This document shows, piece by piece, positions 41,661-49,627 of a stretch of DNA of 64,000 nt. This DNA is from Actinomycetes bacterium (lineage in GTDB: Bacteria; Actinomycetota; Actinomycetes; Actinomycetales; Dermatophilaceae). The position numbers and the translations under genes were made by a program. The number at the start of each line of letters is the position of its first letter. Position 1 is the first letter of the stretch. Below the pieces are notes generated by a model, which worked only from the letters and a program-made list of their open reading frames with translations, made no database searches and was not told where the DNA came from. Location of the stretch: the NCBI GenBank assembly GCA_023420415.1, contig JAEZWF010000004.1, forward strand, positions 87,438 to 151,437. Direction: 5' to 3'.

Positions 41661-41667
41661 CTGCGGA

Positions 41668-41673
41668 ACGCTA
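41668..41673 (-). promoter_or_regulatory. -10 box of a leaderless coaD transcript
   Basis: TAGCGT on the minus strand, 7 nt before the coaD GTG and immediately beyond it the long hairpin at 41678-41716. Confidence 0.55.
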
Positions 41674-41677
41674 GCAG

Positions 41678-41716
41678 CGAGGGGTATGCCGTCCGGTGCG
41701 GACGGCATACCCCTCG
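41678..41716. terminator. 18-bp hairpin built from two inverted GTATGCCG octamers
   Basis: 41678-41695 pairs perfectly with 41699-41716 (arm CGAGGGGTATGCCGTCCG) around a 3-nt loop. It lies 22 bp after the hemerythrin stop and upstream of coaD, where it probably ends the hemerythrin transcript. Confidence 0.75.
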
Positions 41717-41737
41717 CCTGTGCGTCGTGGCTGGAAC

Positions 41738-42295
41738 TCAGTCCTCGTCCTTGTCCTCGTCGTCGAGCAGGCCCTCGCGCTCGGCCTTCTTCACGATGCG
41801 GCGGACGTTCTCGATGTCGCCACAGTCCTCGTCGAGGAGCGCGTTGCGACGCTTGGCCCACTGCTTGCCGAGCTCCTGGCGGACGTCCTCGGACACGTCG
41901 GTGCGCGCGGGGTTGAGGATCGTCTGCTCCTCCTCGCCGATGTGGTGGTTGAGGGCGGTGGCGAGCTCCTCCACGGCGTCGTCGAACTTCTGGGTGTCGG
42001 TGCCCTTGCACTCCAGGAGGGCGAGCAGGGCCTCGTTGCCCTCAGCGTGCTCCTCCTCGCCGTGCTCGGCCTCGTGCTCGGTGATGGCGTCCTTGCGGCG
42101 CAGCTGGGTGTAGACCTTCTCCTCCTCGGCCTCACCATGGGCGATGAGGACGGCCGACAGCGCGGCGCGGGCGGCCTCGCGGTCGGCGGTGGAGTCGCGC
42201 AGGTCGCGCAGCAGGGTCTCGAACAGCCGGTGGTCGTCGAGGATGAGGTCCACGACGTCGCCTTCGGTCGGGCGCGGAATCTCGTATGTCGTCAT
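41738..42295 (-). CDS. Hemerythrin HHE-domain protein
   Basis: 185 aa, acidic. Metal-binding His/Glu motifs are placed in four helices: LILDDHRLFETLL, IAHGEAEEEKVY, EHEAEHGEEEHAE and ALNHHIGEEEQTIL. This is a di-iron O2/NO-sensing or -scavenging fold. ATG at 42293-42295. It faces the HesB-like gene divergently, suggesting both belong to iron or oxidative-stress functions (inference). Confidence 0.92.
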   Translation of the reverse strand: MTTYEIPRPTEGDVVDLILDDHRLFETLLRDLRDSTADREAARAALSAVLIAHGEAEEEKVYTQLRRKDAITEHEAEHGEEEHAEGNEALLALLECKGTDTQKFDDAVEELATALNHHIGEEEQTILNPARTDVSEDVRQELGKQWAKRRNALLDEDCGDIENVRRIVKKAEREGLLDDEDKDED

Positions 42296-42442
42296 GGGCC
42301 CATCATGGCTGACCTGCGGATTCGCGGCACGGGGAGGGTGTCGCCCGACGTGCGTCCCACGCAGCGGACGCCCGGCTTGTGTCTTCCCGTCCGGGTTTGT
42401 GACGGTGGAGGAGTACTGACCTCCATGGGAAGGAAGAGCGCC

Positions 42443-42769
42443 ATGCTCACCCTCACCGAGAACGCCAGCACGATCGTCAAGACCCTCGTCGACCAGAACC
42501 TCCCGGGCGACGACTCAGGGCTCCGCTTCAGCCAGGAGGGCGCCGAGTCCGGCGGCCTGACCGTCACGACCGCCGAGTCCGGCCAGCCCGGCGACGCGCT
42601 GGTTGAGCAGGACGGCGCGAAGGTCTACCTCGACGAGACCGCAGCCGTGGCCCTCGCCGACCAGGTCCTCGATGCCAGTGTGGACGAGCAGGGCAGCGTC
42701 CAGTTCGCGATCGCACCGGCGGGCGGTGCGGGCGACCTGGGTGCCCAGAACGGTGCCCCCACCGCCTGA
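42443..42769 (+). CDS. HesB/IscA-like protein lacking the cluster cysteines
   Basis: 108 aa. The N-terminus MLTLTENASTIVKTLVDQ and the central GLRFSQEGAESGGLTV and KVYLDETAAVALADQVLD follow the A-type Fe-S carrier fold. There is no Cys anywhere, so it cannot hold an Fe-S cluster by the usual C-x-C plus C ligands. ATG at 42443 is preferred because GGAAG lies about 9 nt upstream; another ATG is 18 nt earlier. Confidence 0.8.
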   Translation: MLTLTENASTIVKTLVDQNLPGDDSGLRFSQEGAESGGLTVTTAESGQPGDALVEQDGAKVYLDETAAVALADQVLDASVDEQGSVQFAIAPAGGAGDLGAQNGAPTA

Positions 42770-42778
42770 CCCAGCCAT

Positions 42779-42869
42779 TTCATGTCCCGCAACATGCCGT
42801 CGCACGCGGACTCATGTCCCGCAACATGCCGTGGTGCGCGAACTTTCACGGCATGTTGCGGGACATGAG
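42779..42869. repeat. Family C element with an extra arm
   Basis: Two direct copies of the family C left arm (42779-42800 and 42811-42832, core ATGTCCCGCAACATGCCG) are followed by one inverted arm (42848-42869). The second and third arms form the hairpin; the first is unpaired, so this is one and a half elements. It fills the 203-bp gap between the HesB-like and VOC genes. Confidence 0.88.
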
Positions 42870-42960
42870 TTCTGGGGCCGACCCCTGCGGATCAGGTCGG
42901 TGACCCCAGCAAGCCGGCCCCTCGACGGAAATTGCGTTGAGCGGCCGGCTTGTCGGCTCC

Positions 42961-42966
42961 TACCGT
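42961..42966 (+). promoter_or_regulatory. -10 box of a leaderless VOC-protein transcript
   Basis: TACCGT ends 6 nt before the ATG at 42973; no ribosome-binding site is present. Confidence 0.5.
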
Positions 42967-42972
42967 CGAACC

Positions 42973-43752
42973 ATGGCCACCGAGCTGCACGCGATCACGT
43001 TCCGGGCACTCGACCCCGCCGCGCAGGCGCGGTTCTGGGCCGAGCTGCTGGGCTGGCGCCGGGTCGACGACGCGGGTGACGGGCTCGCCCTCGAGGTCGG
43101 GGACGCCGCCTACGGCGACACCGCGCCCGACGGCGGCGACCGGCCGGCATACCGCCTGCGGTTCGTGCCGAGCGACCGGCCCAAGGTGACGGCCAACCGG
43201 ATGCACTTCGACCTCACGAGCGGCTATCCGGACGAGCAGGCCGAGAGTGTGGCGCGCGCAATCTCGTTGGGCGCCAAGCACATCGACGTCGGCCAGACGC
43301 CCGAGGAGGGGCACACAGTGCTCGCCGACCCCGAGGGCAACGAGGTCGACGTGCTGCCGGCGGAGCGCGGGACCTTCATGAAGGAGACGGGTTTCACCGG
43401 CGCGCTGGCGTGCGACGGGTCCGAGGCCGTCGGGCGGTTCTGGAGCGCCGCGCTCGACTGGCCGCTCGTGTGGGACCAGGACGAGGAGACGGCCATCCAG
43501 TCGCCGCGTGGTGGCACCAAGATCAACTGGGGCGGGCCGCCCTACGACCCCCAGGCCCGGCCCAACCGGCTGCACTTCGACCTGGCGCCGAGCGCCGGCA
43601 GCACCCTCGACCGCGAGGTGGAACGGCTGCTGGCACTTGGTGCGACCATGGCCGATGAGGATGCCGGGGTGGAGCCGTGCGCGCCGGGATGGGCGGTCAT
43701 GCTCGACCCCGATGGCACCGAGTTCTGTGTGATGCCAATGGGATCCGCGTGA
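42973..43752 (+). CDS. Two-domain VOC (glyoxalase-like) protein
   Basis: 259 aa, two vicinal-oxygen-chelate halves: ITFRALDPAAQARFWAELLGW with RMHFDLTS in the first and ALACDGSEAVGRFWSAALDWP with RLHFDLAPS in the second. Each ends in a DPEGNEVDVL or DPDGTEFCVM strand typical of the glyoxalase/bleomycin-resistance fold. Substrate unknown. Its stop is 1 nt from the rsmD stop, converging. Confidence 0.87.
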   Translation: MATELHAITFRALDPAAQARFWAELLGWRRVDDAGDGLALEVGDAAYGDTAPDGGDRPAYRLRFVPSDRPKVTANRMHFDLTSGYPDEQAESVARAISLGAKHIDVGQTPEEGHTVLADPEGNEVDVLPAERGTFMKETGFTGALACDGSEAVGRFWSAALDWPLVWDQDEETAIQSPRGGTKINWGGPPYDPQARPNRLHFDLAPSAGSTLDREVERLLALGATMADEDAGVEPCAPGWAVMLDPDGTEFCVMPMGSA

Positions 43753-43753
43753 C

Positions 43754-44329
43754 TCAGGCGACCCCGTCGGGGTGCAACGGGCCGGCGAACCAGACCGCCG
43801 TCTCGCCGTAGCGCCGCTCCCCCTCCAGCTCCCATCCGGCTGGCCATCGCGGCTGCGGGGTGCGAGCTGACCGCTCGACGACGACGAGCGCGTCGGGGGT
43901 GAGCCAGTTGTTCCCGTCGAGGAGCTGGAGGTCGGTGGCCAGCGCTTCCTCGGAGAGCTCGTAGGGCGGGTCGCTGAAGACGAGCGTGTACGGCTGGGTG
44001 GGTGGACCGGCGAGGACACGGGCCACCTGGGCCTGGCGCACCGTGATGCCGGGTATGCCGAGTGCCGCCACGTTCTGCCGCGTCACCTTCGCGGCCGCGC
44101 GGTCCGCCTCGACGAGCAGGACGCTCGCGGCACCACGACTGGCGGCCTCGAGACCCAAGGCGCCGGACCCGGCATACAGGTCGAGCACGTGCGCGCCGAC
44201 GAGGACGTCGAGGTGCTCGAGCCGGGAGAACAACGCCTCGCGCACCCGGTCGCTCGTCGGGCGGGTGCCCTGCCCCGACGGGGTGGCGAGGGGTCGCCCG
44301 CCCGCGCGTCCGCTGATGATCCGCGTCAC
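43754..44329 (-). CDS. rsmD: 16S rRNA (guanine966-N2)-methyltransferase
   Basis: 191 aa. MTRIISGRAGGRPLATPSG, RPTSDRVREALFS, the SAM-binding LDLYAGSGALGLEAASRGA and the catalytic FSDPPYE are all diagnostic. GTG at 44327-44329 has TAGGTT 6 nt upstream and no ribosome-binding site. Usually it lies next to coaD, but here it is 2 kb away. Confidence 0.96.
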   Translation of the reverse strand: MTRIISGRAGGRPLATPSGQGTRPTSDRVREALFSRLEHLDVLVGAHVLDLYAGSGALGLEAASRGAASVLLVEADRAAAKVTRQNVAALGIPGITVRQAQVARVLAGPPTQPYTLVFSDPPYELSEEALATDLQLLDGNNWLTPDALVVVERSARTPQPRWPAGWELEGERRYGETAVWFAGPLHPDGVA

Positions 44330-44335
44330 GGCCGC

Positions 44336-44341
44336 AACCTA
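44336..44341 (-). promoter_or_regulatory. -10 box of a leaderless rsmD transcript
   Basis: TAGGTT on the minus strand ends 6 nt before the rsmD GTG. It lies in the 17-bp gap after the upstream hydrolase stop. Confidence 0.5.
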
Positions 44342-44346
44342 GCGCG

Positions 44347-45126
44347 TCAGGGGCGGTGGACGTCCGGGTCGTCTCGCAGGGTGTCGAGCAGGAGCGCGAG
44401 AACGGCGTCGGGGCGTTCCATCGAGGGCAGGTGACCGGCCCAGTCGAGGTGCAGCCGCTCGGCGCCGGGGATGGTCGCGGCGAGGTGGTCGGCGACCGCG
44501 GTGAAGTGCGCGAAGTCGTGCCCGCCGCTGACGACGAGGGTCGGCACGGCGATCGCGGCGGGATCGACCTCGACGCGCTCGGGCTGCGGCGGAGGGTCGA
44601 GCTCGTCGGCGGCCAGCTGCACCTCGAACGCCCGGCGCTGCATCAACCGCACCTGGTCGCGGGCGTCGTCGCTGGCGTCCGGCCCGAGGAGCTGCTCGAC
44701 GTTGAGCTCGACCGCCCCGTCCACGTCGCCCGCCTCGAGGAGCTCTTCCTCCTTGGTGCCGAACGCCTCCGCCGCGTCGTCGTCGGTCTCCAGGCCTCGG
44801 TATGCCGCGCACAGCAGGACGAGCTCCTCGACCCGCCCGGGGTGCCTGGTCGCCAGCTCCATCGCCACACGGCCACCCATCGACGACCCGACCACACGCA
44901 CGTGGTCGATGCCGAGGTGCGCGAGCAGCTCGTCGAGGTCGTCGGCGTCGGCATACCGCTCCCCCGGCAGCGGGCTGTCGCCCCAGCCGCGCAGGTCGGG
45001 CCGCACGACGGTGAACGCGTGACCGAGGGCGGGCAGCAGCGGCTCCCACATCCGACGGTCGGTCGCACCGGAGTGCAGCAGCAGCACGGCCGGGCCGGAA
45101 CCCTCGACGTCATGAGCGAGCACCAT
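44347..45126 (-). CDS. Alpha/beta-hydrolase
   Basis: 259 aa. Oxyanion block LLLHSGATDRRMW, nucleophile elbow VGSSMGGRVA, acid in VVSGGHDFAHF and catalytic His in DWAGHLPSMERPD. Resembles 3-oxoadipate enol-lactonase/esterase-type hydrolases; the substrate cannot be told. ATG at 45124-45126 has TACGGT 7 nt upstream. Confidence 0.88.
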   Translation of the reverse strand: MVLAHDVEGSGPAVLLLHSGATDRRMWEPLLPALGHAFTVVRPDLRGWGDSPLPGERYADADDLDELLAHLGIDHVRVVGSSMGGRVAMELATRHPGRVEELVLLCAAYRGLETDDDAAEAFGTKEEELLEAGDVDGAVELNVEQLLGPDASDDARDQVRLMQRRAFEVQLAADELDPPPQPERVEVDPAAIAVPTLVVSGGHDFAHFTAVADHLAATIPGAERLHLDWAGHLPSMERPDAVLALLLDTLRDDPDVHRP

Positions 45127-45133
45127 GGCGCGA

Positions 45134-45139
45134 ACCGTA
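45134..45139 (-). promoter_or_regulatory. -10 box of a leaderless hydrolase transcript
   Basis: TACGGT on the minus strand, 7 nt before the ATG at 45124-45126; no ribosome-binding site. Confidence 0.5.
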
Positions 45140-45155
45140 GCGCGCCCCGCCCCCT

Positions 45156-45202
45156 GCTTGCGTCTGCGTTTTTGCCCACCAGCGGGGCAAGTTCGCAGAC
45201 GT
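45156..45202. repeat. Intergenic hairpin, family A, copy 5
   Basis: Left arm CTTGCGTCTGCG pairs with CGCAGACG around the TTGCCCACCAGCGGGGCAA core; the outer right end has decayed. First of a tandem pair between the hydrolase start and the recG end. Confidence 0.83.
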
Positions 45203-45216
45203 CCCATCCCGGACTT

Positions 45217-45267
45217 GCTTGCGTCTGCGTTTCTGCCCACTAGCGGGGCAAGTTCGCAGACGCAAGC
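45217..45267. repeat. Intergenic hairpin, family A, copy 6
   Basis: GCTTGCGTCTGCG pairs with CGCAGACGCAAGC (45255-45267). The core differs from the other copies by two substitutions, in CTGCCCACTAGCGGGGCAA. A GTATGCCG octamer follows at 45279. Confidence 0.83.
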
Positions 45268-45301
45268 AAGAGCGAGGGGGTATGCCGCGTGGCTGGCTGG
45301 G

Positions 45302-47473
45302 TCAGCCGCGTTCGAGGAAGGCGGCCTGCTCCTCGTCGAGACGTTCGGCGACCGCGGCGGCGAGCTCGGGGTGCTGCGTCAGCTCGGGGTCGGCCGCCAC
45401 CAGCGCGACAGCGTCCTGACGCGCGGCCTCGATCACCTTCTCGTCGCCCAGGACCCGCAGCCACTCCAGCTGGTTGCGGCCACCGGACTGCCGCGCGCCG
45501 AGCACGTCACCCTCACGCCGCTGCTCGAGGTCGACCCGCGCCAGCTCGAACCCGTCGTTGGTGCCGGCGACGGCGTTGAGCCGCGTCATCGCCGGTTCGG
45601 CGTCGGAGCCGGTCACGAGCAGGCACAGGCCCGGGTGCTGGCCACGGCCGACGCGACCGCGCAGCTGGTGCAGCTGGGACACCCCGAACCGGTCGGCGTC
45701 CATCACCACCATCACCGTCGCATTGGGCACGTCGACACCGACCTCGATCACCGTCGTCGACACGAGCACGTCGACCTCGCCGCGGGTGAACCGCGCCATG
45801 ACGGCGTCCTTCTCCTCCGGCGGCATCCGTCCGTGCAGCACCTCGATCCGCAGGCCCTGCAGCGCCGGCGTCTCGCGCAGCTGCTCCTCGACGGCATACA
45901 CACTCGCCATCTCGCGCGGCGTCTCGACCGGGTTGCCGTCCTCGTCGACCTCGGGTGGCAGGAACGGCTCCTCATCAGCGCCGGCCTTCTCGTCGCCACC
46001 GATGCGCGGGCACACGACGTACGCCTGCCGCCCAGCCCGCACCTCCTCGGCGACCCGCTCCCAGGTGCGGTCCAGCCACCTCGGGTTGTCGACCACGTGG
46101 GTGGCGATCGGAGAGCGACCCCGCGGCAGCTCGCGCAAGGTCGAGGTCTCCATGTCGCCGAAGACCGTCATGGCAACCGTCCGCGGGATCGGCGTCGCCG
46201 TCATGACGAGGACGTGGGGCGGTTGCTTTCCCTTCTCGCGCAACGCATCTCGCTGTTCGACACCAAAACGGTGCTGCTCGTCCACCACCACCAGTGCGAG
46301 GTCGAAGAACTGCACGTTGTCCTGGATCAGAGCGTGGGTGCCGATGACGATGCCGGCATCCCCCGAGGCCGCGTCGAGCAGCGACTGCTTGCGTGCCGCC
46401 GTCGACTGCGAGCCGGTCAGCAACGCCACCCTCGTGCCGATGTCCGACCCGCCGAGCATGCCACCCTCGGCCAGGTCTCCCAACATGGCCGTGATCGACC
46501 GATAGTGCTGCGCCGCAAGGACTTCCGTTGGTGCGAGCAACGCAGCCTGGCCGCCAGCATCCACGGCGGCCAGCATGGCTCGCAGCGCGATCACAGTCTT
46601 GCCGGACCCGACCTCGCCCTGCAGCAGCCGGTGCATCGGCGTGTCCTGCGCCATCTCCGCGGCCAGCGTCTTGCCCACCTCGACCTGCCCGGCCGTCAGC
46701 TCGAACGGCAGCCGCTCATCGAACGCCGCGAGCAACCCGCCCTCGCGCGGCATACGCCCCTGGGTCTTCTCGAGCGACTGCCGGTGCCGCCGCTGCGCGA
46801 GCGCGGTCTGGAGGATGAACGCCTCCTCGTAGCGCAGGCGCCGCCTGGCCGCGTCGATGTCTGCCTGCCGCTGCGGCTGATGCATGCCGCGCAGGGCGTC
46901 CAGGCGCGAAGGGAGCCGTCGCGCACGCGCCACCTCGGGCGGCACCACGTCGCGCACCTCGTCGAGCTGGTCGAAGACGAGGTTGAGGCTGTCGACGACG
47001 GTCCAGTTCTGGACGCCCTTGGTCTGCAGGTAGATCGGCAGCAGCTTGCGCCGTGCGTCCAGCCCGTCGGAGTCCGGCGGCAGGATCTGGTAGTCCGGAT
47101 GGGTCAGCTGCCACTTGCGACCGTACTTCCCCACCTGCCCGGCAAAGATGCCGCGTGCCCCCGGGACGAGCCGCCCCTCGTGGCCGTGCGGCTTGAAGAA
47201 CGTGATCTCCATGTCGTTGGTGCCGTCGGTGATCGTGGCGGTCAGCATGCGACCCTTGCGCTGGCGCATCGGACGCGTCACCGCTGACTTCACATCGGCG
47301 ACGACGACGGCGTACTGCCCCTCGTGCAGCTCGCCGAGGTTGGCGTCGAAGGACGTGTAGCGACGCGGCCAGTAGCGCAGCAGGTCGCCGACCGTCCTGA
47401 GCCCGCGAGCCTTCTCGAGCTTCTCACCCGCCTTGGAGACGACGGACTTCAGCCTGGTGTCCTCGGTGACCAC
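45302..47473 (-). CDS. recG: ATP-dependent DNA helicase RecG
   Basis: 723 aa. N-terminal wedge/OB domain, then Walker A GEVGSGKTVIALRAM (about 285-300), DEQHRFGVEQR (motif II), TATPIPRTVAMT (motif III) and the C-terminal helicase motifs TTVIEVGVDVPNATVMVV and QLRGRVGRG. It remodels stalled forks and Holliday junctions. GTG at 47471-47473 lies 2 nt after the upstream stop. Confidence 0.96.
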   Translation of the reverse strand: MVTEDTRLKSVVSKAGEKLEKARGLRTVGDLLRYWPRRYTSFDANLGELHEGQYAVVVADVKSAVTRPMRQRKGRMLTATITDGTNDMEITFFKPHGHEGRLVPGARGIFAGQVGKYGRKWQLTHPDYQILPPDSDGLDARRKLLPIYLQTKGVQNWTVVDSLNLVFDQLDEVRDVVPPEVARARRLPSRLDALRGMHQPQRQADIDAARRRLRYEEAFILQTALAQRRHRQSLEKTQGRMPREGGLLAAFDERLPFELTAGQVEVGKTLAAEMAQDTPMHRLLQGEVGSGKTVIALRAMLAAVDAGGQAALLAPTEVLAAQHYRSITAMLGDLAEGGMLGGSDIGTRVALLTGSQSTAARKQSLLDAASGDAGIVIGTHALIQDNVQFFDLALVVVDEQHRFGVEQRDALREKGKQPPHVLVMTATPIPRTVAMTVFGDMETSTLRELPRGRSPIATHVVDNPRWLDRTWERVAEEVRAGRQAYVVCPRIGGDEKAGADEEPFLPPEVDEDGNPVETPREMASVYAVEEQLRETPALQGLRIEVLHGRMPPEEKDAVMARFTRGEVDVLVSTTVIEVGVDVPNATVMVVMDADRFGVSQLHQLRGRVGRGQHPGLCLLVTGSDAEPAMTRLNAVAGTNDGFELARVDLEQRREGDVLGARQSGGRNQLEWLRVLGDEKVIEAARQDAVALVAADPELTQHPELAAAVAERLDEEQAAFLERG

Positions 47474-47475
47474 GC

Positions 47476-49176
47476 CTACTCGACTCCCACCAGCAGCGGG
47501 TAGTGCGGCTGTCCTCCGTCGATCACCGTCACGTCGACGTCGCGGTGTTCGCGCCGCACCGAGTCCCAGACCGTCTCACCCAGACCCGCCGGGGCCCCTT
47601 CTCCCGCAACGAGAGTCACGAGCTCTCCGCCACCGGCGAGCAGCCGGGTGAGCACCTCACCGGCGACCGTGGCGAGGTCGGATCCCACGACCACGACATC
47701 GCCCGCGACAGCACCCAGCACGTCCCCCGGCGAGCAACGACCGGCGCTTGTCAGCGCCTCCTTGCTCGCGACCGCCACGGCGCCGTGCCGCGTCGCCGCC
47801 GACGCGTGGCTCATCTCGGTCGCGTTGCGTGCCGCGGTCGCCGACGCGTCGAAGACCGCCATCGCGGCCAGGCCCTGCACCGCCGTTCGCGAGCGCACGA
47901 GGTGCACGTCGATGTCCTCCTGGGCCGCGGCCGTGGCCGCCGCCTGGGCCGCCATCTCGGTGTCGCGGTCGTTGGGCAGCAGGATCACCGAGGCCGCGTG
48001 CGAGGCCCGCGCGGCGTCGAGCAGCTGCCCCGCCGACGCCCTCCGACCGGGTCCGCTGGACACCACCACCGCCCCGGCCTCCTCGAAGACACCTGCCAGC
48101 CCTGGCCCGGCGGCGCACGCGACAACCGCGACCGCAGTCGCCGGACGCCGGTGTGCCGCAACCTGTTCCGCGAAATGCGTCACGCGCACCCGATAGGGCC
48201 GTCCAGCCTCGAGTCCCGCCTCGATCGCCGCCCCGACGTCGTCGACGTGCACGTGGACGTTCCACAGGTCGGGTCCGCCGACGACGAGCAGCGAGTCGCC
48301 GAGCTCGTCGAGCGTGGCCCGCAGCTGCGCCGCGCGCTCCTCGTCGCTGTCGCGCAGCAGATACATGACCTCGTATGCCGGCCCGTCGGCCGTGAGGTCG
48401 GCCTCGCCTGCGGGGCCGCCACCGTGGGCACCCGTCGGGTCGACCGCGCGACCGACCTGGCTCCACTCCTCGCGCCCACGCAGCGACGGGTCGTCGGCAA
48501 AAGGTTCCATGCGATCGCCGACGTGCGCGGCGTCCTGGTGGACGACCCGGGCGAGCGCCTCGAGCATCAGCACGTAACCTGCAGCGCCGGCGTCGACCAC
48601 CCCAGCGCGCTCCAGCGCCTCGAGCTGGGACGTCGTCGCGGCGAGCGCCTCCGACGCCGCGTCGAGCGCAGCCTCGGCGACGGCCACCAGGCCGCGCTCC
48701 GCGGCATACTCGCCCGCATCGGCGGCCGCCCGCGCGACGGTGAGGATCGTGCCCTCGACAGGCCGAGTGACGCTCTCGCGGGCCCGGTCGCTGGCGCGGC
48801 GCAACCCGTCGGCCATGACACGGGCGTCCGCCTCCTCGACCCCGGCCTCCGCGATCGCTTCGGCGAAGCCGCGCACGAGCTGGCTGAGGATGACCCCGGA
48901 GTTGCCACGCGCGGTGAGCAGCATCGCGCGGGCCAGGCCGGTGCACTCCTGCTCGAGCGTCGCACTGTCGAGCAGTCCGTCGCGCTCGTGCTCCAAGCGC
49001 ACGGCGTCGAGGGCGGCGTCGAGGGTGAGGTAGAGGTTCGTGCCGGTGTCGCCGTCGGGCACGGGGTAGACGTTGAGTGCGTCGATCTCGGCCCGGCGGG
49101 CGGCGAACGCGGTGCGGGTGAGCACGGCCCAGCGCCGCGCGTCCACGGCGTTGAGGGCTTGCAGCACGGGTGTCAC
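47476..49176 (-). CDS. DAK2-domain FakA/YloV-like kinase
   Basis: 566 aa. The N-terminal kinase domain has NVYPVPDGDTGTNLYLTLD (35-53) and TARGNSGVILSQLVRGFAE, the metal/ATP-binding blocks of dihydroxyacetone-kinase L domains. The C-terminal half matches the FakA middle and C-terminal domains. In Firmicutes FakA phosphorylates fatty acids held by FakB; no fakB is in this window. GTG at 49174-49176. It is divergent from rpmB, the classical arrangement. Confidence 0.9.
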   Translation of the reverse strand: MTPVLQALNAVDARRWAVLTRTAFAARRAEIDALNVYPVPDGDTGTNLYLTLDAALDAVRLEHERDGLLDSATLEQECTGLARAMLLTARGNSGVILSQLVRGFAEAIAEAGVEEADARVMADGLRRASDRARESVTRPVEGTILTVARAAADAGEYAAERGLVAVAEAALDAASEALAATTSQLEALERAGVVDAGAAGYVLMLEALARVVHQDAAHVGDRMEPFADDPSLRGREEWSQVGRAVDPTGAHGGGPAGEADLTADGPAYEVMYLLRDSDEERAAQLRATLDELGDSLLVVGGPDLWNVHVHVDDVGAAIEAGLEAGRPYRVRVTHFAEQVAAHRRPATAVAVVACAAGPGLAGVFEEAGAVVVSSGPGRRASAGQLLDAARASHAASVILLPNDRDTEMAAQAAATAAAQEDIDVHLVRSRTAVQGLAAMAVFDASATAARNATEMSHASAATRHGAVAVASKEALTSAGRCSPGDVLGAVAGDVVVVGSDLATVAGEVLTRLLAGGGELVTLVAGEGAPAGLGETVWDSVRREHRDVDVTVIDGGQPHYPLLVGVE

Positions 49177-49243
49177 GCTAGTCTGCGCGGCAGCTGGTGG
49201 TGGGGAGCCCGGGGCCGTTTTGGTCGTTCGGGGCGTGCTCGGC

Positions 49244-49249
49244 TATTCT
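49244..49249 (+). promoter_or_regulatory. Possible -10 box upstream of rpmB
   Basis: TATTCT in the divergent fakA-like/rpmB region, about 98 nt before the rpmB start. No good -35 was found, so confidence is low. Confidence 0.3.
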
Positions 49250-49346
49250 TGACCGGTTCCCGTAACTCTCGTGTCGCTGCTGCATGCCGCGAGCCGTGAG
49301 GGCCGGGGCCTTCGACTTGTTAACCCGCGAAATCAGGAGAACACCC

Positions 49347-49541
49347 GTGGCTGCCAACTGCGACGTCTGCGGCAAGGGACCGAGCTTCGGTCACAACATC
49401 TCGCACTCGCACCGCCGCACCAAGCGTCGCTGGAACCCGAACATCCAGCGCGTCAAGGCGCTGGTGGGCGACGCGGGCGTGACCCCGAAGCGTCTCAACG
49501 TCTGCACCTCGTGCCTCAAGGCCGGCAAGGTCAAGCGCTGA
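49347..49541 (+). CDS. rpmB: 50S ribosomal protein L28
   Basis: 64 aa: AANCDVCGKGPSFGHNISHSHRRT, then KRRWNPNIQRVKAL and a second Cys pair, CTSC. This is the zinc-binding (C+) form. GTG at 49347-49349 with AGGAG 7 nt upstream; the frame further upstream is leader. A canonical terminator follows. Confidence 0.97.
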   Translation: MAANCDVCGKGPSFGHNISHSHRRTKRRWNPNIQRVKALVGDAGVTPKRLNVCTSCLKAGKVKR

Positions 49542-49563
49542 CCCGCTGACCTTCCGCACCGAC

Positions 49564-49594
49564 AAGCCGGTCCCGCGTTCGGGGCCGGCTTTTT
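49564..49594 (+). terminator. Rho-independent terminator of rpmB
   Basis: AGCCGG pairs with CCGGCT (49565-49570 and 49585-49590), extended inward by CCC/GGG, and is followed by a run of five T. It is the only classical T-tract terminator noticed in the window. Confidence 0.85.
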
Positions 49595-49627
49595 GGTGCC
49601 CCGGCGCCCCTGCGTTCCCGCCGGCCT

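Noticed and set aside
42779..42869. Family C element as an insertion sequence
   Set aside because: Too short, no transposase and no target-site duplication seen.
1613..45267. Family A hairpins as a CRISPR array
   Set aside because: Repeats are palindromic pairs at three distant loci without regularly spaced unique spacers, and no cas genes are present.
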